Origin: Bacteriovoracaceae bacterium
GTDB lineage: Bacteria; Bdellovibrionota; UBA1018
Assembly (NCBI GenBank): GCA_947446835.1
Contig: CANFHS010000018.1
Location: 1 to 16,061 of the forward strand
Reading direction: 5' to 3'
DNA length: 16,061 nucleotides
Shown here in pieces: positions 1 through 6,839 of the stretch (position 1 is the first letter of the stretch; each line of letters opens with the position of its first letter). The notes below the pieces were generated by a model. It was given only the letters and a program-made list of their open reading frames with translations. It had not been told where the DNA came from and made no database searches. A program made the position numbers and the translations under genes.

Positions 1-459
1 ACGGCGGTGATCATCGGCTTCAACGTCCGTCCCGAGACCAAGGCTCGCCAGATGGCCGAGGCCAAGCACATCGAGATCAAGACGTACTCGATCATCTATG
101 AGCTGATCGACGACGTGAAGAAGGCCATGACGGGCATGCTCGACAAGAAGAAGGTCGAGAAATTCCTGGGTCGCGCCGAGGTCCGCCAGACCTTCAGCGT
201 CCCGAAGGTGGGCACCATCGCGGGCTCGTTCGTCATCGACGGCAAGATCATCCGTGGCGCCAACGTCCGTCTGCTGCGCGAGTCGCGGATCATCTTCGAA
301 GGCAAGATGTCGTCGCTCAAGCGCTTCAAGGACGACGCCAAGGAAGTGGCCCAGGGCTACGAATGCGGTATCGGGCTCGAGGGTTACAACGACCTCAAGT
401 CCGGCGACCTCATCGAGGCCTTCCAGATCGAGATGGTCACGCCCGAGCTGGGCGCCTGA
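1..459 (+). CDS. infB: Translation initiation factor IF-2, C-terminal part (5' end outside window)
   Basis: IF-2 is the GTPase that places formyl-Met-tRNA on the 30S subunit and promotes subunit joining. Only the last 152 codons lie here, open at the left edge from ACG at base 1. The fragment covers the end of domain III/C1 and the C2 domain that binds initiator tRNA. Visible family landmarks are the IF-2 block YELIDDVKKAMTGML, the beta-barrel start FSVPKVGTIAGSFV, and the C2 strand pattern IIRGANVRLLR followed by YECGIGLEGYNDLKSGDLIE. The end is at the usual family position, with no truncation. It is followed 19 bases later by rbfA and then truB, the conserved nusA-infB-rbfA-truB order, so it is almost certainly part of that operon. 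The G-domain and N-terminal region cannot be assessed from this window. Confidence 0.97.
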   Translation, partial: TAVIIGFNVRPETKARQMAEAKHIEIKTYSIIYELIDDVKKAMTGMLDKKKVEKFLGRAEVRQTFSVPKVGTIAGSFVIDGKIIRGANVRLLRESRIIFEGKMSSLKRFKDDAKEVAQGYECGIGLEGYNDLKSGDLIEAFQIEMVTPELGA

Positions 460-478
460 ACGGAAGTCGAGCTGAAAG

Positions 479-883
479 ATGCAGGAAACCCGTAGAGCCC
501 GCCTCCAGGCGGTGATCCTCGAAGAGATGTCGCGGGTCGTTCCGCGCGAGGTCAAGGATCCGCGGGTTCCCCCGCTGACCTTCACCCGCGTGGAGGTGAC
601 TCCCGACGGTTCCATGGCCACGGTCTACGTGATGCTGCTGGGAGCCCTGCCGACCGGGGATTCCGAGGCCGACGTGGCACTGGCCCAGAAGAACCAGGAA
701 CGCATGCGCAACTGCCTGGAAGGCCTGAAATCGGCCGCGGGCTACCTGCGCCGCCACCTGGCCGGCGTGCTGACCATCCGCCACGTGCCGAACCTGCTGT
801 TCAAGGAAGACCGCGGCCTGGAGAACACCAACCGGGTGCACGAGCTGCTCAAGCGCATCGAGGGCGAGAAAAAGCCGTCATGA
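479..883 (+). CDS. rbfA: Ribosome-binding factor A
   Basis: RbfA is a small KH-fold protein that binds the immature 30S subunit near helix 1 of 16S rRNA during late maturation and cold adaptation. The 134-residue product has the usual length. It shows the family pattern: an N-terminal helix with ILEEMSRVVPREVKDPRV, a strand with FTRVEVTPDGSMATVYV, the helix containing LKSAAGYLRRHLA, and the strand TIRHVPNLLFKEDRGLE with C-terminal residues HELLKRIEGE. The start is the only ATG compatible with the family N terminus. A GGAAG lies 12 bases upstream, so the Shine-Dalgarno is poorly spaced. The gene follows infB by 19 bases and its stop overlaps the truB start in an ATGA arrangement, which implies translational coupling. 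Confidence 0.95.
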   Translation: MQETRRARLQAVILEEMSRVVPREVKDPRVPPLTFTRVEVTPDGSMATVYVMLLGALPTGDSEADVALAQKNQERMRNCLEGLKSAAGYLRRHLAGVLTIRHVPNLLFKEDRGLENTNRVHELLKRIEGEKKPS

Positions 884-1860
884 GTGGCGCCCTGAGGGAC
901 GCGCACGAGCTGGACGGGATGGACGGGGCCCTCATCATCGACAAGCAGGCCGGGCTGACCTCGTTCGGCGTCCTGGAGTCGTTGCAGAGATCGTTGCGCC
1001 AGACCTACGGACTGAAGCGCAAGGACCTGCCCAAGCTGGGCCACGGTGGAACGCTCGACCCGTTCGCGACGGGCGTGCTGCCCGTCTGCGTGGGCCGCGG
1101 CGTGAAGCTGGCGCGGTACTTCCTGGAAGCCCCGAAGGAATACCGGGGGACGATCCGTTTCGGACAGACCACCATTCCCGGCGACAACACGGCCGAAGTC
1201 AGCGAACGCAGCGAGGTCGTGCCCGCGTCGCTCGAAGAAGTGCGGGACATGGCCCACCGGCTGACGCTGCAGCCTTACCTGCAGACGCCCCCCATGCATT
1301 CGGCCAAGAAGGTCGACGGCCGGCCCCTTTACGAGCTGGCGCGCGAGGGCAAGGAGATCGAGCGCGAGCCTAGGCTCTGCCACCTGTACGAGTTCGAGAT
1401 CGTCTCGTACGAGGCACCGCTGGCGCGCTTCCGCGTGAAGGTCAGCTCGGGCACCTACATCCGCGTGCTGGCGCAGGACCTGGCGCGGCTGCTGGGAACC
1501 GTGGGAATGCTCGACTCTCTGGAGCGTTCGCAGGCGGCCTGGATGCGTCTCGAGGACGGAGTGCGGACGGAAGCCCTGGAGCATCCCTGGAACCGGTCCC
1601 AGGCGTGGGTCCCGATGGACCGCCTGCTGGAAGGCTTTGCCAGGGTCAACGCCACGCCCGAAGAGGCATTAGCCCTCGAGAACGGCCGTCAGCAGGCGCT
1701 GCTGCCGCTCCTGGGCCGGGCCGAGGCCCCCCGGGCGGGGCAGCCCGAGCACCTGGTCGCCATCTACTGCGGAACGCGACTGGTCGCGGTGGCCCGCAAG
1801 ACCGATTTGGTGTGGGGCCTGGACCGCGTGTTCAGTCGCGACTCCGACTCCCGACCCTGA
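880..1860 (+). CDS. truB: tRNA pseudouridine(55) synthase TruB
   Basis: TruB isomerises U55 to pseudouridine in the T-loop of tRNAs. The 326-residue product carries the catalytic block GHGGTLDPFATGVLPV with the catalytic Asp at about residue 60. It also has the downstream motifs TPPMHSAKKVDGRPLYELAREG (about 142-163) and SSGTYIRVLAQDLARLLG (about 195-212), and a C-terminal extension with a possible PUA-like strand set. Two small departures from the usual family pattern are visible: the usual Thr two residues after Gly-54 is Gly-56, and the usual DKP near the N terminus is DKQ (residues 21-23). The start at 880 overlaps the rbfA stop. However, an internal ATG at 919 (MDGALIIDK) matches the usual TruB N terminus better, so the first 13 residues may not be translated. 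The 3' end overlaps the convergent protease gene by 29 bases. Confidence 0.95.
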   Translation: MSGALRDAHELDGMDGALIIDKQAGLTSFGVLESLQRSLRQTYGLKRKDLPKLGHGGTLDPFATGVLPVCVGRGVKLARYFLEAPKEYRGTIRFGQTTIPGDNTAEVSERSEVVPASLEEVRDMAHRLTLQPYLQTPPMHSAKKVDGRPLYELAREGKEIEREPRLCHLYEFEIVSYEAPLARFRVKVSSGTYIRVLAQDLARLLGTVGMLDSLERSQAAWMRLEDGVRTEALEHPWNRSQAWVPMDRLLEGFARVNATPEEALALENGRQQALLPLLGRAEAPRAGQPEHLVAIYCGTRLVAVARKTDLVWGLDRVFSRDSDSRP

Positions 1861-3709
1861 GGGGCGCGACCTTCAACCCGTGCGGGGTTTTCCACTCCAC
1901 CGAAACCGTCGGACCGGCAGAGCCGGCCAGCCGCTCTTCGACCTGCCAGGCATCCAGGTCCGCCACCTCGATGCCGTCCAGGCGCGTGATGGGCATGCCC
2001 GGCTTGAGCCCCGCCTTGAGCAGCGCCTCCGCCGGGGTTCCGGGCCCGAGCTTCACCACGCGCAGTTCGCGTTCGTCGGCTTTTGCAAAGGCGTACTCGA
2101 CCTTGAGGCCGCTCCGGTTCTCGAGGGGCTGCTTGTCCAGTGAAGCCAGATCCAGCCACATCCGGCCATTGCCCAGATCCAGGGCAAACGGGCCCCGGCC
2201 CAGGAGCCCCATCCCGACGCTGAAGCCGGGAACCCGGGCGCGAACCGGGCTGTCGGGCCCTTCACGCTGGGAGTCGGGAGCCGTCGGCTTGAGCTCCTGG
2301 CCCACGACCGTACCCTGGCAGTCCAGGAGCCAGGAGGAAGCCTGGGAGCCTTTTTTCAGCTCCCCGAGCCATGGAGTGTGCAGCTCGAGGATCGCATCGT
2401 TTCCCGTGTCCCAGCGGGCGCCCGCCACGCCCCCGCCCGCTTGGCCGGCCCGCCGCAGCACGCAGGTCGAGCTGACCAGGTCGCCCGAGGGCAACGAGGC
2501 CACCTCGAGCCAAGGAGCGGCCACCCCTTGGCTGTAGCCCTTGCGTTCCAGGAACGCCACGGACGCGGGTTTTCCCGGGGTGAACTCCACGGCAAAGTGA
2601 CGGAGAAAGTCGTTGCCCAGGATGCCGTCGCAGCACGAAGCCGCGTACTGCGGCGGCGCGAAGAGTTCGGTATCCATGAGCAGGAAATCCGACTGCGGCA
2701 ATGCGTAGTCGGCGATGGAAACCTGCAGGGGCAATGCCCGCTTGGCCAGGCCGCTGCCGCCGCTCCAGCTCACCCGCTGGGGCGAAGCCAGGGGCCGCTC
2801 CAGCAGCACAGGGTTGATGCCCTGGGACTGCAGCCAGGCCGGAGAAACCAGGCTGACCGCGGAACCCGAATCGATCAGGAACTGGCCGGTCAGCGAATGG
2901 CTTCCGAAGTTCATGGACAGGCGGATCGAGTACATTCCGCCCCAAAGGCGGGCCGGAGCCCGCGCCACCACTTCGCGCGCCGGATTCACGCCGGGCTTGT
3001 CGATCATTTCACGCCAGGTCGGAGCAGGCGCCTGGGGTGCCACGTCCGCGCGGCGCTTTCCTTCCTGCAGCTTGCAGATGCCCGCGCGCTGGGCAGCCTT
3101 CAGGTAGAAGCGCCACTCGGCCATCCGCGCGCGCGAACGGACCTCGCCGCGCCAGTCGGCCTCGACTCCCGTCAGCCAGTCCTTGAAGACCCGCTGTCCG
3201 GCCTCCAGGGCTGCCGCCTGGGAGGCGGCCGAAATCCGCTCCAGCTGGAGCTGCAGCCGCGCCTTTTCCCGCCCCAGCGCCTCGTCCCAAAGCTTGGCCG
3301 CCGCCTGCCCCGCCTCTTCGGCACCTTCGCGGGTGGCAAACCAGCTGTCCGGCTCGGGCTGGCACGAGAACTTCTGCAGGTCGCTATAGGAGCGGCCGGG
3401 CCCCCGCACATGGACCTCACCGAAGGAGCGCAGCTGCCTGGCCCGGACTCGCCAGGTTCCCGGCGCGCCACCCACGGCCTCCAGACCCATCAGCGAGGTG
3501 GTCTGGTCAAAAAACCAGCGTTGACGGTGCGGGTTCAGCTCCCGCGGCTCCAGGACCCAGACGGACTCCGTGGTCATCGGAACCGGATCGACGGTCCAGC
3601 GGCTGACCAACGAAATCTCGTTGCCCGCCGCCCTCGAGGACGGTCCGACCAGAAGTCCACCCAGAAGCCCGGCAAGAATCAGGGCCGAAGCCCAATGGCG
3701 TACCCGCAC
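1832..3709 (-). CDS. Secreted two-lobed aspartic-protease-like protein with C-terminal PDZ domain
   Basis: This 625-residue protein starts with a Sec-type signal peptide: basic MRVRH, a hydrophobic core at about 8-22, and a likely cleavage near SRA-AG around residue 27. Next comes an uncharacterised region (about 30-240) rich in Arg, Ala and Gln, with helical stretches. Two lobes of an aspartic-protease fold follow. Lobe 1 has FLIDSGSAVSLVS with Asp-280 and the downstream signature DGILGNDFLRHF (361-372). Lobe 2 has ARWDTGNDAILEL with Asp-434 and the matching GLLGRGPFALDLGNGRMWL (501-519). Residues about 535-610 look like a PDZ domain (LKVEYAF, VKLGPGTPAEALLKAGLKPGMPI). Both D[ST]G triads are present in one chain, so an intramolecular active site is plausible, although activity is inferred. 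The start is a GTG with only a weak upstream GGTAAG. It lies 38 bases after hflX, so the two are probably co-transcribed. Substrate and role are unknown. Confidence 0.8.
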   Translation of the reverse strand: MRVRHWASALILAGLLGGLLVGPSSRAAGNEISLVSRWTVDPVPMTTESVWVLEPRELNPHRQRWFFDQTTSLMGLEAVGGAPGTWRVRARQLRSFGEVHVRGPGRSYSDLQKFSCQPEPDSWFATREGAEEAGQAAAKLWDEALGREKARLQLQLERISAASQAAALEAGQRVFKDWLTGVEADWRGEVRSRARMAEWRFYLKAAQRAGICKLQEGKRRADVAPQAPAPTWREMIDKPGVNPAREVVARAPARLWGGMYSIRLSMNFGSHSLTGQFLIDSGSAVSLVSPAWLQSQGINPVLLERPLASPQRVSWSGGSGLAKRALPLQVSIADYALPQSDFLLMDTELFAPPQYAASCCDGILGNDFLRHFAVEFTPGKPASVAFLERKGYSQGVAAPWLEVASLPSGDLVSSTCVLRRAGQAGGGVAGARWDTGNDAILELHTPWLGELKKGSQASSWLLDCQGTVVGQELKPTAPDSQREGPDSPVRARVPGFSVGMGLLGRGPFALDLGNGRMWLDLASLDKQPLENRSGLKVEYAFAKADERELRVVKLGPGTPAEALLKAGLKPGMPITRLDGIEVADLDAWQVEERLAGSAGPTVSVEWKTPHGLKVAPLRVGSRSRD

Positions 3710-3747
3710 CGCGACATCTTACCGGCGCGCAGGCACGGGGTCCAGAT

Positions 3748-5016
3748 CTAGGGACGGTACTTCTCCAGGCCCAGCTTCTTGGCCCACCCCGAGCTGATTC
3801 GGAGCCGGTAGAACGTCCCCTTCTCGAGGTGGCGGGAAGTCTCCACGCTGCCATGGGCATGCAGCTGGGCCTCCAGCCGACTTTCGCTGTAAGGCACCAC
3901 CAGCTCCCAGACCTCCAGGTCCTTGCGGAACAGCTCGGTGATCTGTTCGCGCAGCCGGGACACATCCCCTTCGTCCAGGGCCGAGACCAGCGGTGAACCG
4001 GGCGAAATGACCCGGGCGCGGTTCCGCTCCGCCGCGGTGGCGCCGAGACGATCCGCCTTGTTAAGCACGGTGAGACGCGGCTTTTCGAGCACGCCGAGCT
4101 CGCCCAGCACGCGCTCGGTTACCTCGAGCTGCTCACGGGCCTGGGCCGAGCTGGCGTCGACCACATGCACCAGCAGGTCGGCCTCGTGGAGTTCTTCGAG
4201 GGTGGAGCGGAACGAAGCCACCAGCGAGTGCGGCAGGTTGGAAATGAAGCCCACCGTGTCGATGGCCACGATGGGCGGATGGCTGTGGGGATCCAAGGTG
4301 CGGACCGACGGGTCGAGCGTGGCAAAGAGCTTGTCTTCGGCCAGGACCCGGCTGTGCGTCAGCGCATTGAGCAGGGTGGATTTGCCGGCATTGGTGTAGC
4401 CCACCAGCGCCACCTTGAGCACATCCTCGCGGGCCGCGCGCTGGATGCGGCGCTCCTTTTCGATGTCCTTGAGGCGCTCCCGGAGGATGGAGATGCGGTT
4501 CTTGACCAGACGCCGATCCACCTCGATCTGCTTTTCGCCCATGCCGCGGCTGGTGGCTCCGCCGCCGCGCTGCCGTTCGAAGTGCGACCAGAAGTGCGCC
4601 AGCCGCGGATAAAGGTACTGCAGCCGCGCCAGCTCGACCTGGGTCTTGGCTTCCTTGGAACGCGCGTGGCGCGAGAAGATCTCGATGATGACACCGGGGC
4701 GATCGATGACCGGCTTGCCCACGAACTTTTCCACGTTGCGGAGCTGGTTGGGCGACAGCTCCACGTCAAAGATGATGGACTCGGCGGCGAACCGCTCGAT
4801 GTTCATCCGGACCTCTTCGAGCTTGCCCTGGCCGGCATAGGTGGCCGGGCTCACCTTGCGCGGGGCCATCATGACCCGCGCCACGATCTGCACCCCGAGG
4901 GTGGTCAGGAGCCGGCCCAGCTCGTCGAGCGATTCCTGCTCCACGCCCACGCAGAGCACCCGCAGGGGGGCGCGGTTGGACGATGACGGCAGGAGTGATT
5001 CGGTCGACTCAAGCAT
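3748..5016 (-). CDS. hflX: Ribosome-associated GTPase HflX
   Basis: HflX is a GTPase that binds the 50S subunit and splits stalled or hibernating 70S ribosomes under stress. The 422-residue product has the HflX N-terminal domain with the characteristic DRPGVIIEIFSRHARSKEAK block (106-125) and VELARLQYLYPRL. The Gly-rich linker RQRGGGATSRGMGEKQIEVD follows, and then the G domain. G-domain motifs are G1 GYTNAGKSTLLNAL (206-219), G3 DTVGFISNLP (253-262) and G4 NKAD (319-322). A short C-terminal domain ends with the sequence RLRISSGWAKKLGLEKYRP. The ATG start lies only 28 bases from the divergent aminotransferase start, so its promoter must overlap that gene. A GAAGG lies about 12 bases upstream. 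A secreted protease gene follows in the same direction, a loose echo of the hfq-hflX-hflKC association of HflX with membrane proteolysis in other bacteria, though the protease family here is different. Confidence 0.96.
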   Translation of the reverse strand: MLESTESLLPSSSNRAPLRVLCVGVEQESLDELGRLLTTLGVQIVARVMMAPRKVSPATYAGQGKLEEVRMNIERFAAESIIFDVELSPNQLRNVEKFVGKPVIDRPGVIIEIFSRHARSKEAKTQVELARLQYLYPRLAHFWSHFERQRGGGATSRGMGEKQIEVDRRLVKNRISILRERLKDIEKERRIQRAAREDVLKVALVGYTNAGKSTLLNALTHSRVLAEDKLFATLDPSVRTLDPHSHPPIVAIDTVGFISNLPHSLVASFRSTLEELHEADLLVHVVDASSAQAREQLEVTERVLGELGVLEKPRLTVLNKADRLGATAAERNRARVISPGSPLVSALDEGDVSRLREQITELFRKDLEVWELVVPYSESRLEAQLHAHGSVETSRHLEKGTFYRLRISSGWAKKLGLEKYRP

Positions 5017-5044
5017 GGAATTGGGCTACCTTCGATCCCCAGGT

Positions 5045-5947
5045 ATGCAGAACGCGCTGATCAACGTCAACGGACAGCTTTTCCGCCCCGAGCAGGCCAA
5101 GGTCGGGGTTTTCGACCGCAGCTACCTTTATGGCGATAGCCTGTACGAGGTGGTCCGGACCTACGACGGGATTTTCCTTGGAATGACGGAGCACCTGGCC
5201 CGGCTGGAGGCTTCGGCCCGGCTCTGCCGGATGACCCTGTCCCAGACCGCCGACGAGTACCGGCAGGCCATGATCCGGTCGCTGGAAGCCTGGCGCAAGG
5301 ACGTGGCAAAGCCTGGCCAGGAGGCCTACTGCCGACTGGTGGTTTCCAGGGGAGAAGGACGCATCGGCTTCGGGCTGAACTGCCTGCTGACCCCGACCCT
5401 CTATTCCATCATCGTGCAGCCCCTGGACCTGCCCAGCGAAGCCCAGGTCAAAAAGGGGCTCACGCTGGGGTTCTCGGAACGCATCCGCAACGACCGGCGC
5501 GCCCTGGATCCGGCCATGAAGTCGGGCAACTACCTGAACAGCCTGCTGGCCTTCCTGGAATCCTCCGAACAGGGCTTCGAGGACGCGGTCCTTTGCAATT
5601 TCGACGGCCACGTGACCGAAGGCACCACCTTCAACGTGGGTTACGTCCGCGACGGAATCCTGGTCACTCCCCCGCTGGACATCGGCATCCTGGACGGGAT
5701 CACCCGCCGAGAGATCCTGAAGCTGGCGCGCGAGCTGCGCATCCCGGTGCGTGAAGTCCGCTTCCCGCGCGAACGCATGTTCGAGGCCGACGAGGTCTTT
5801 GCCCTGTCCACCACCAAGGACATCATGCCGGTGACCCGGCTGGACCAGCACCGGATCGCGGGCGGAAAGCCGGGGCCGATCACCCTGCGGCTCCGCTCGG
5901 CCTTCCAGGAACGCATGAAGGAGCGCGCCCGTGGCGGTCACTCGTAA
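5045..5947 (+). CDS. Class IV PLP-dependent aminotransferase
   Basis: The 300-residue product has the fold-type IV PLP signature of branched-chain and D-amino-acid aminotransferases and aminodeoxychorismate lyase. The N-terminal strand and helix carry GVFDRSYLYGDSLYEVVRTY (21-40). The Schiff-base lysine is Lys-159 in AMKSGNYLNSLLAFLES. Glu-192, in the block TEGTTFNVGYV, is at the position of the residue contacting the pyridine nitrogen. The C-terminal ILDGITRREILKLARE helix (215-230) is typical. The sequence does not settle whether the substrate is a branched-chain or D-amino acid or aminodeoxychorismate. I chose ATG 5045 because the strand INVNGQ follows directly. An in-frame ATG at 5015 would add ten residues and overlap the hflX start codon. 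No convincing Shine-Dalgarno is visible for either. The 3' end overlaps the next gene by 17 bases. Confidence 0.85.
   Translation: MQNALINVNGQLFRPEQAKVGVFDRSYLYGDSLYEVVRTYDGIFLGMTEHLARLEASARLCRMTLSQTADEYRQAMIRSLEAWRKDVAKPGQEAYCRLVVSRGEGRIGFGLNCLLTPTLYSIIVQPLDLPSEAQVKKGLTLGFSERIRNDRRALDPAMKSGNYLNSLLAFLESSEQGFEDAVLCNFDGHVTEGTTFNVGYVRDGILVTPPLDIGILDGITRREILKLARELRIPVREVRFPRERMFEADEVFALSTTKDIMPVTRLDQHRIAGGKPGPITLRLRSAFQERMKERARGGHS
5918..5923 (+). promoter_or_regulatory. Shine-Dalgarno AAGGAG deciding the GTG start of the IMPase gene
   Basis: AAGGAG lies seven bases before GTG 5931, inside the end of the aminotransferase coding region. It supports the GTG start and the 17-base overlap rather than a later internal ATG at 6003, which would remove the basic N-terminal extension. 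Confidence 0.7.
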
Positions 5948-6773
5948 AATCGCCCCGAAAAAAGCTGCAAAAGACCCCGATCCGCGCGCCCTGCTCAAGG
6001 TCATGGAACGGGCCGCGAAAGCCTCCGGGCGCATCCTGGCGCGCAACTTCGGCGGCGCGCTGGATGTTTCCGAGAAGCGCGGCGCCGGCCTCGTGACCAA
6101 CATCGACTTTGCCAGCGAGCGGGCAGCCATGGCCATTCTGCGCAAGGCCCGCCCGGACTTCACCTTCCTGACCGAGGAAAGCGCGCCTCAGGGCGAATCG
6201 CGCCAGGCGCAGGGCCGCTGGATCATCGATCCCCTGGACGGCACCACCAACTACATCCACGCGTTTCCCATGTTCTGCGTCTCGATCGCGGCCGAGTGGA
6301 AAGGCCGGATCGTGGCCGGCGTGATCCACGCGCCCATCCTGAAGGACACCTACACGGCGGCCGAAGGCTTTGGCGCCCGGGTCAACGGCAAGCGGATGCG
6401 GGTTTCAGGCACCACCCGACTGGCCGACTCGCTCCTGACCACCGGCTTCACCTACCGCAAGGCGGATTGGCTCCAGCGGGAAATGGACGCCTTCGAGCGC
6501 CTGAGTGCCGTGGCCCGCGCCATCCGGCGCCCGGGCAGCGCCGCACTCGACCTGGCCTACGTGGCCCGCGGGGTTTTTGACGGCTTCTGGGAACGCCGGC
6601 TCTCGCCCTGGGACGTGGCGGCCGGACTGCTGCTGATCCAGGAAGCCGGCGGAAAAGTGACGGACTTCCGGGACGTGCCTTTTGACCTGAGCGCCCGCGA
6701 AATCCTGGCATCCAATGGAGCCCTGCACTCCGAGCTCCTCAAATCCGTGGCCCCCGACTCCTACGCTGTTTGA
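5931..6773 (+). CDS. suhB: Inositol monophosphatase family protein
   Basis: This is a member of the Mg2+-dependent, lithium-sensitive phosphatase family (IMPase, SuhB, CysQ-like). The 280 residues are close to the size of SuhB. Metal-site motifs are complete: TNIDF (56-60), EES with Glu-82/83, DPLDGTTNYIHAFP with Asp-100 and Asp-103 (100-113), and WDVAAG with Asp-227 (226-231). GGAL and KRGAGLVTN correspond to the strand and loop before the first metal ligand. The N terminus has an extra basic stretch (KIAPKKAAK). The GTG start is supported by AAGGAG seven bases upstream. It overlaps the aminotransferase by 17 bases, so the two form a coupled pair. Family and phosphatase activity are clear, but the substrate (inositol phosphate, another sugar phosphate, or the SuhB role in rRNA antitermination) cannot be read from the sequence. 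Confidence 0.9.
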   Translation: MAVTRKIAPKKAAKDPDPRALLKVMERAAKASGRILARNFGGALDVSEKRGAGLVTNIDFASERAAMAILRKARPDFTFLTEESAPQGESRQAQGRWIIDPLDGTTNYIHAFPMFCVSIAAEWKGRIVAGVIHAPILKDTYTAAEGFGARVNGKRMRVSGTTRLADSLLTTGFTYRKADWLQREMDAFERLSAVARAIRRPGSAALDLAYVARGVFDGFWERRLSPWDVAAGLLLIQEAGGKVTDFRDVPFDLSAREILASNGALHSELLKSVAPDSYAV

Positions 6774-6798
6774 CACCTCCTGTTCCTGTTCTTAGAAT
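6770..6798 (+). promoter_or_regulatory. Near-consensus sigma-70 promoter
   Basis: The -35 element TTGACA (6770-6775) is a perfect consensus match. After a 17-base spacer (6776-6792) comes the -10 element TAGAAT (6793-6798), with one mismatch to TATAAT. Transcription would start near 6805, leaving a leader of about 35 bases that contains AGGAGG at 6824-6829 before ATG 6840. The -35 overlaps the stop codon of the IMPase gene. This is the best housekeeping promoter in the window. Confidence 0.8.
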
Positions 6799-6839
6799 CT
6801 AAGGACAGTTCCGAACTGGGCCCAGGAGGGGCCAAGGCC

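Noticed and set aside
1605..2537. Plus-strand frame running from inside truB into the protease region
   Set aside because: It overlaps truB in another frame and then the antisense of the protease. It is Pro/Ser/Arg-rich with no motif.
3358..3378. TGGCACGAGAACTTCTGC resembling a sigma-54 site
   Set aside because: The distance between GG and GC is 13 bases instead of 10, and it lies inside a coding region.
2378..3751. Long plus-strand reading frame (457 codons) opposite the protease gene
   Set aside because: Its composition is Arg/Ala/Gly/Pro-rich without any family motif. The minus strand encodes a signal peptide, DSG/DTG and PDZ motifs, so this is a GC-driven shadow frame.
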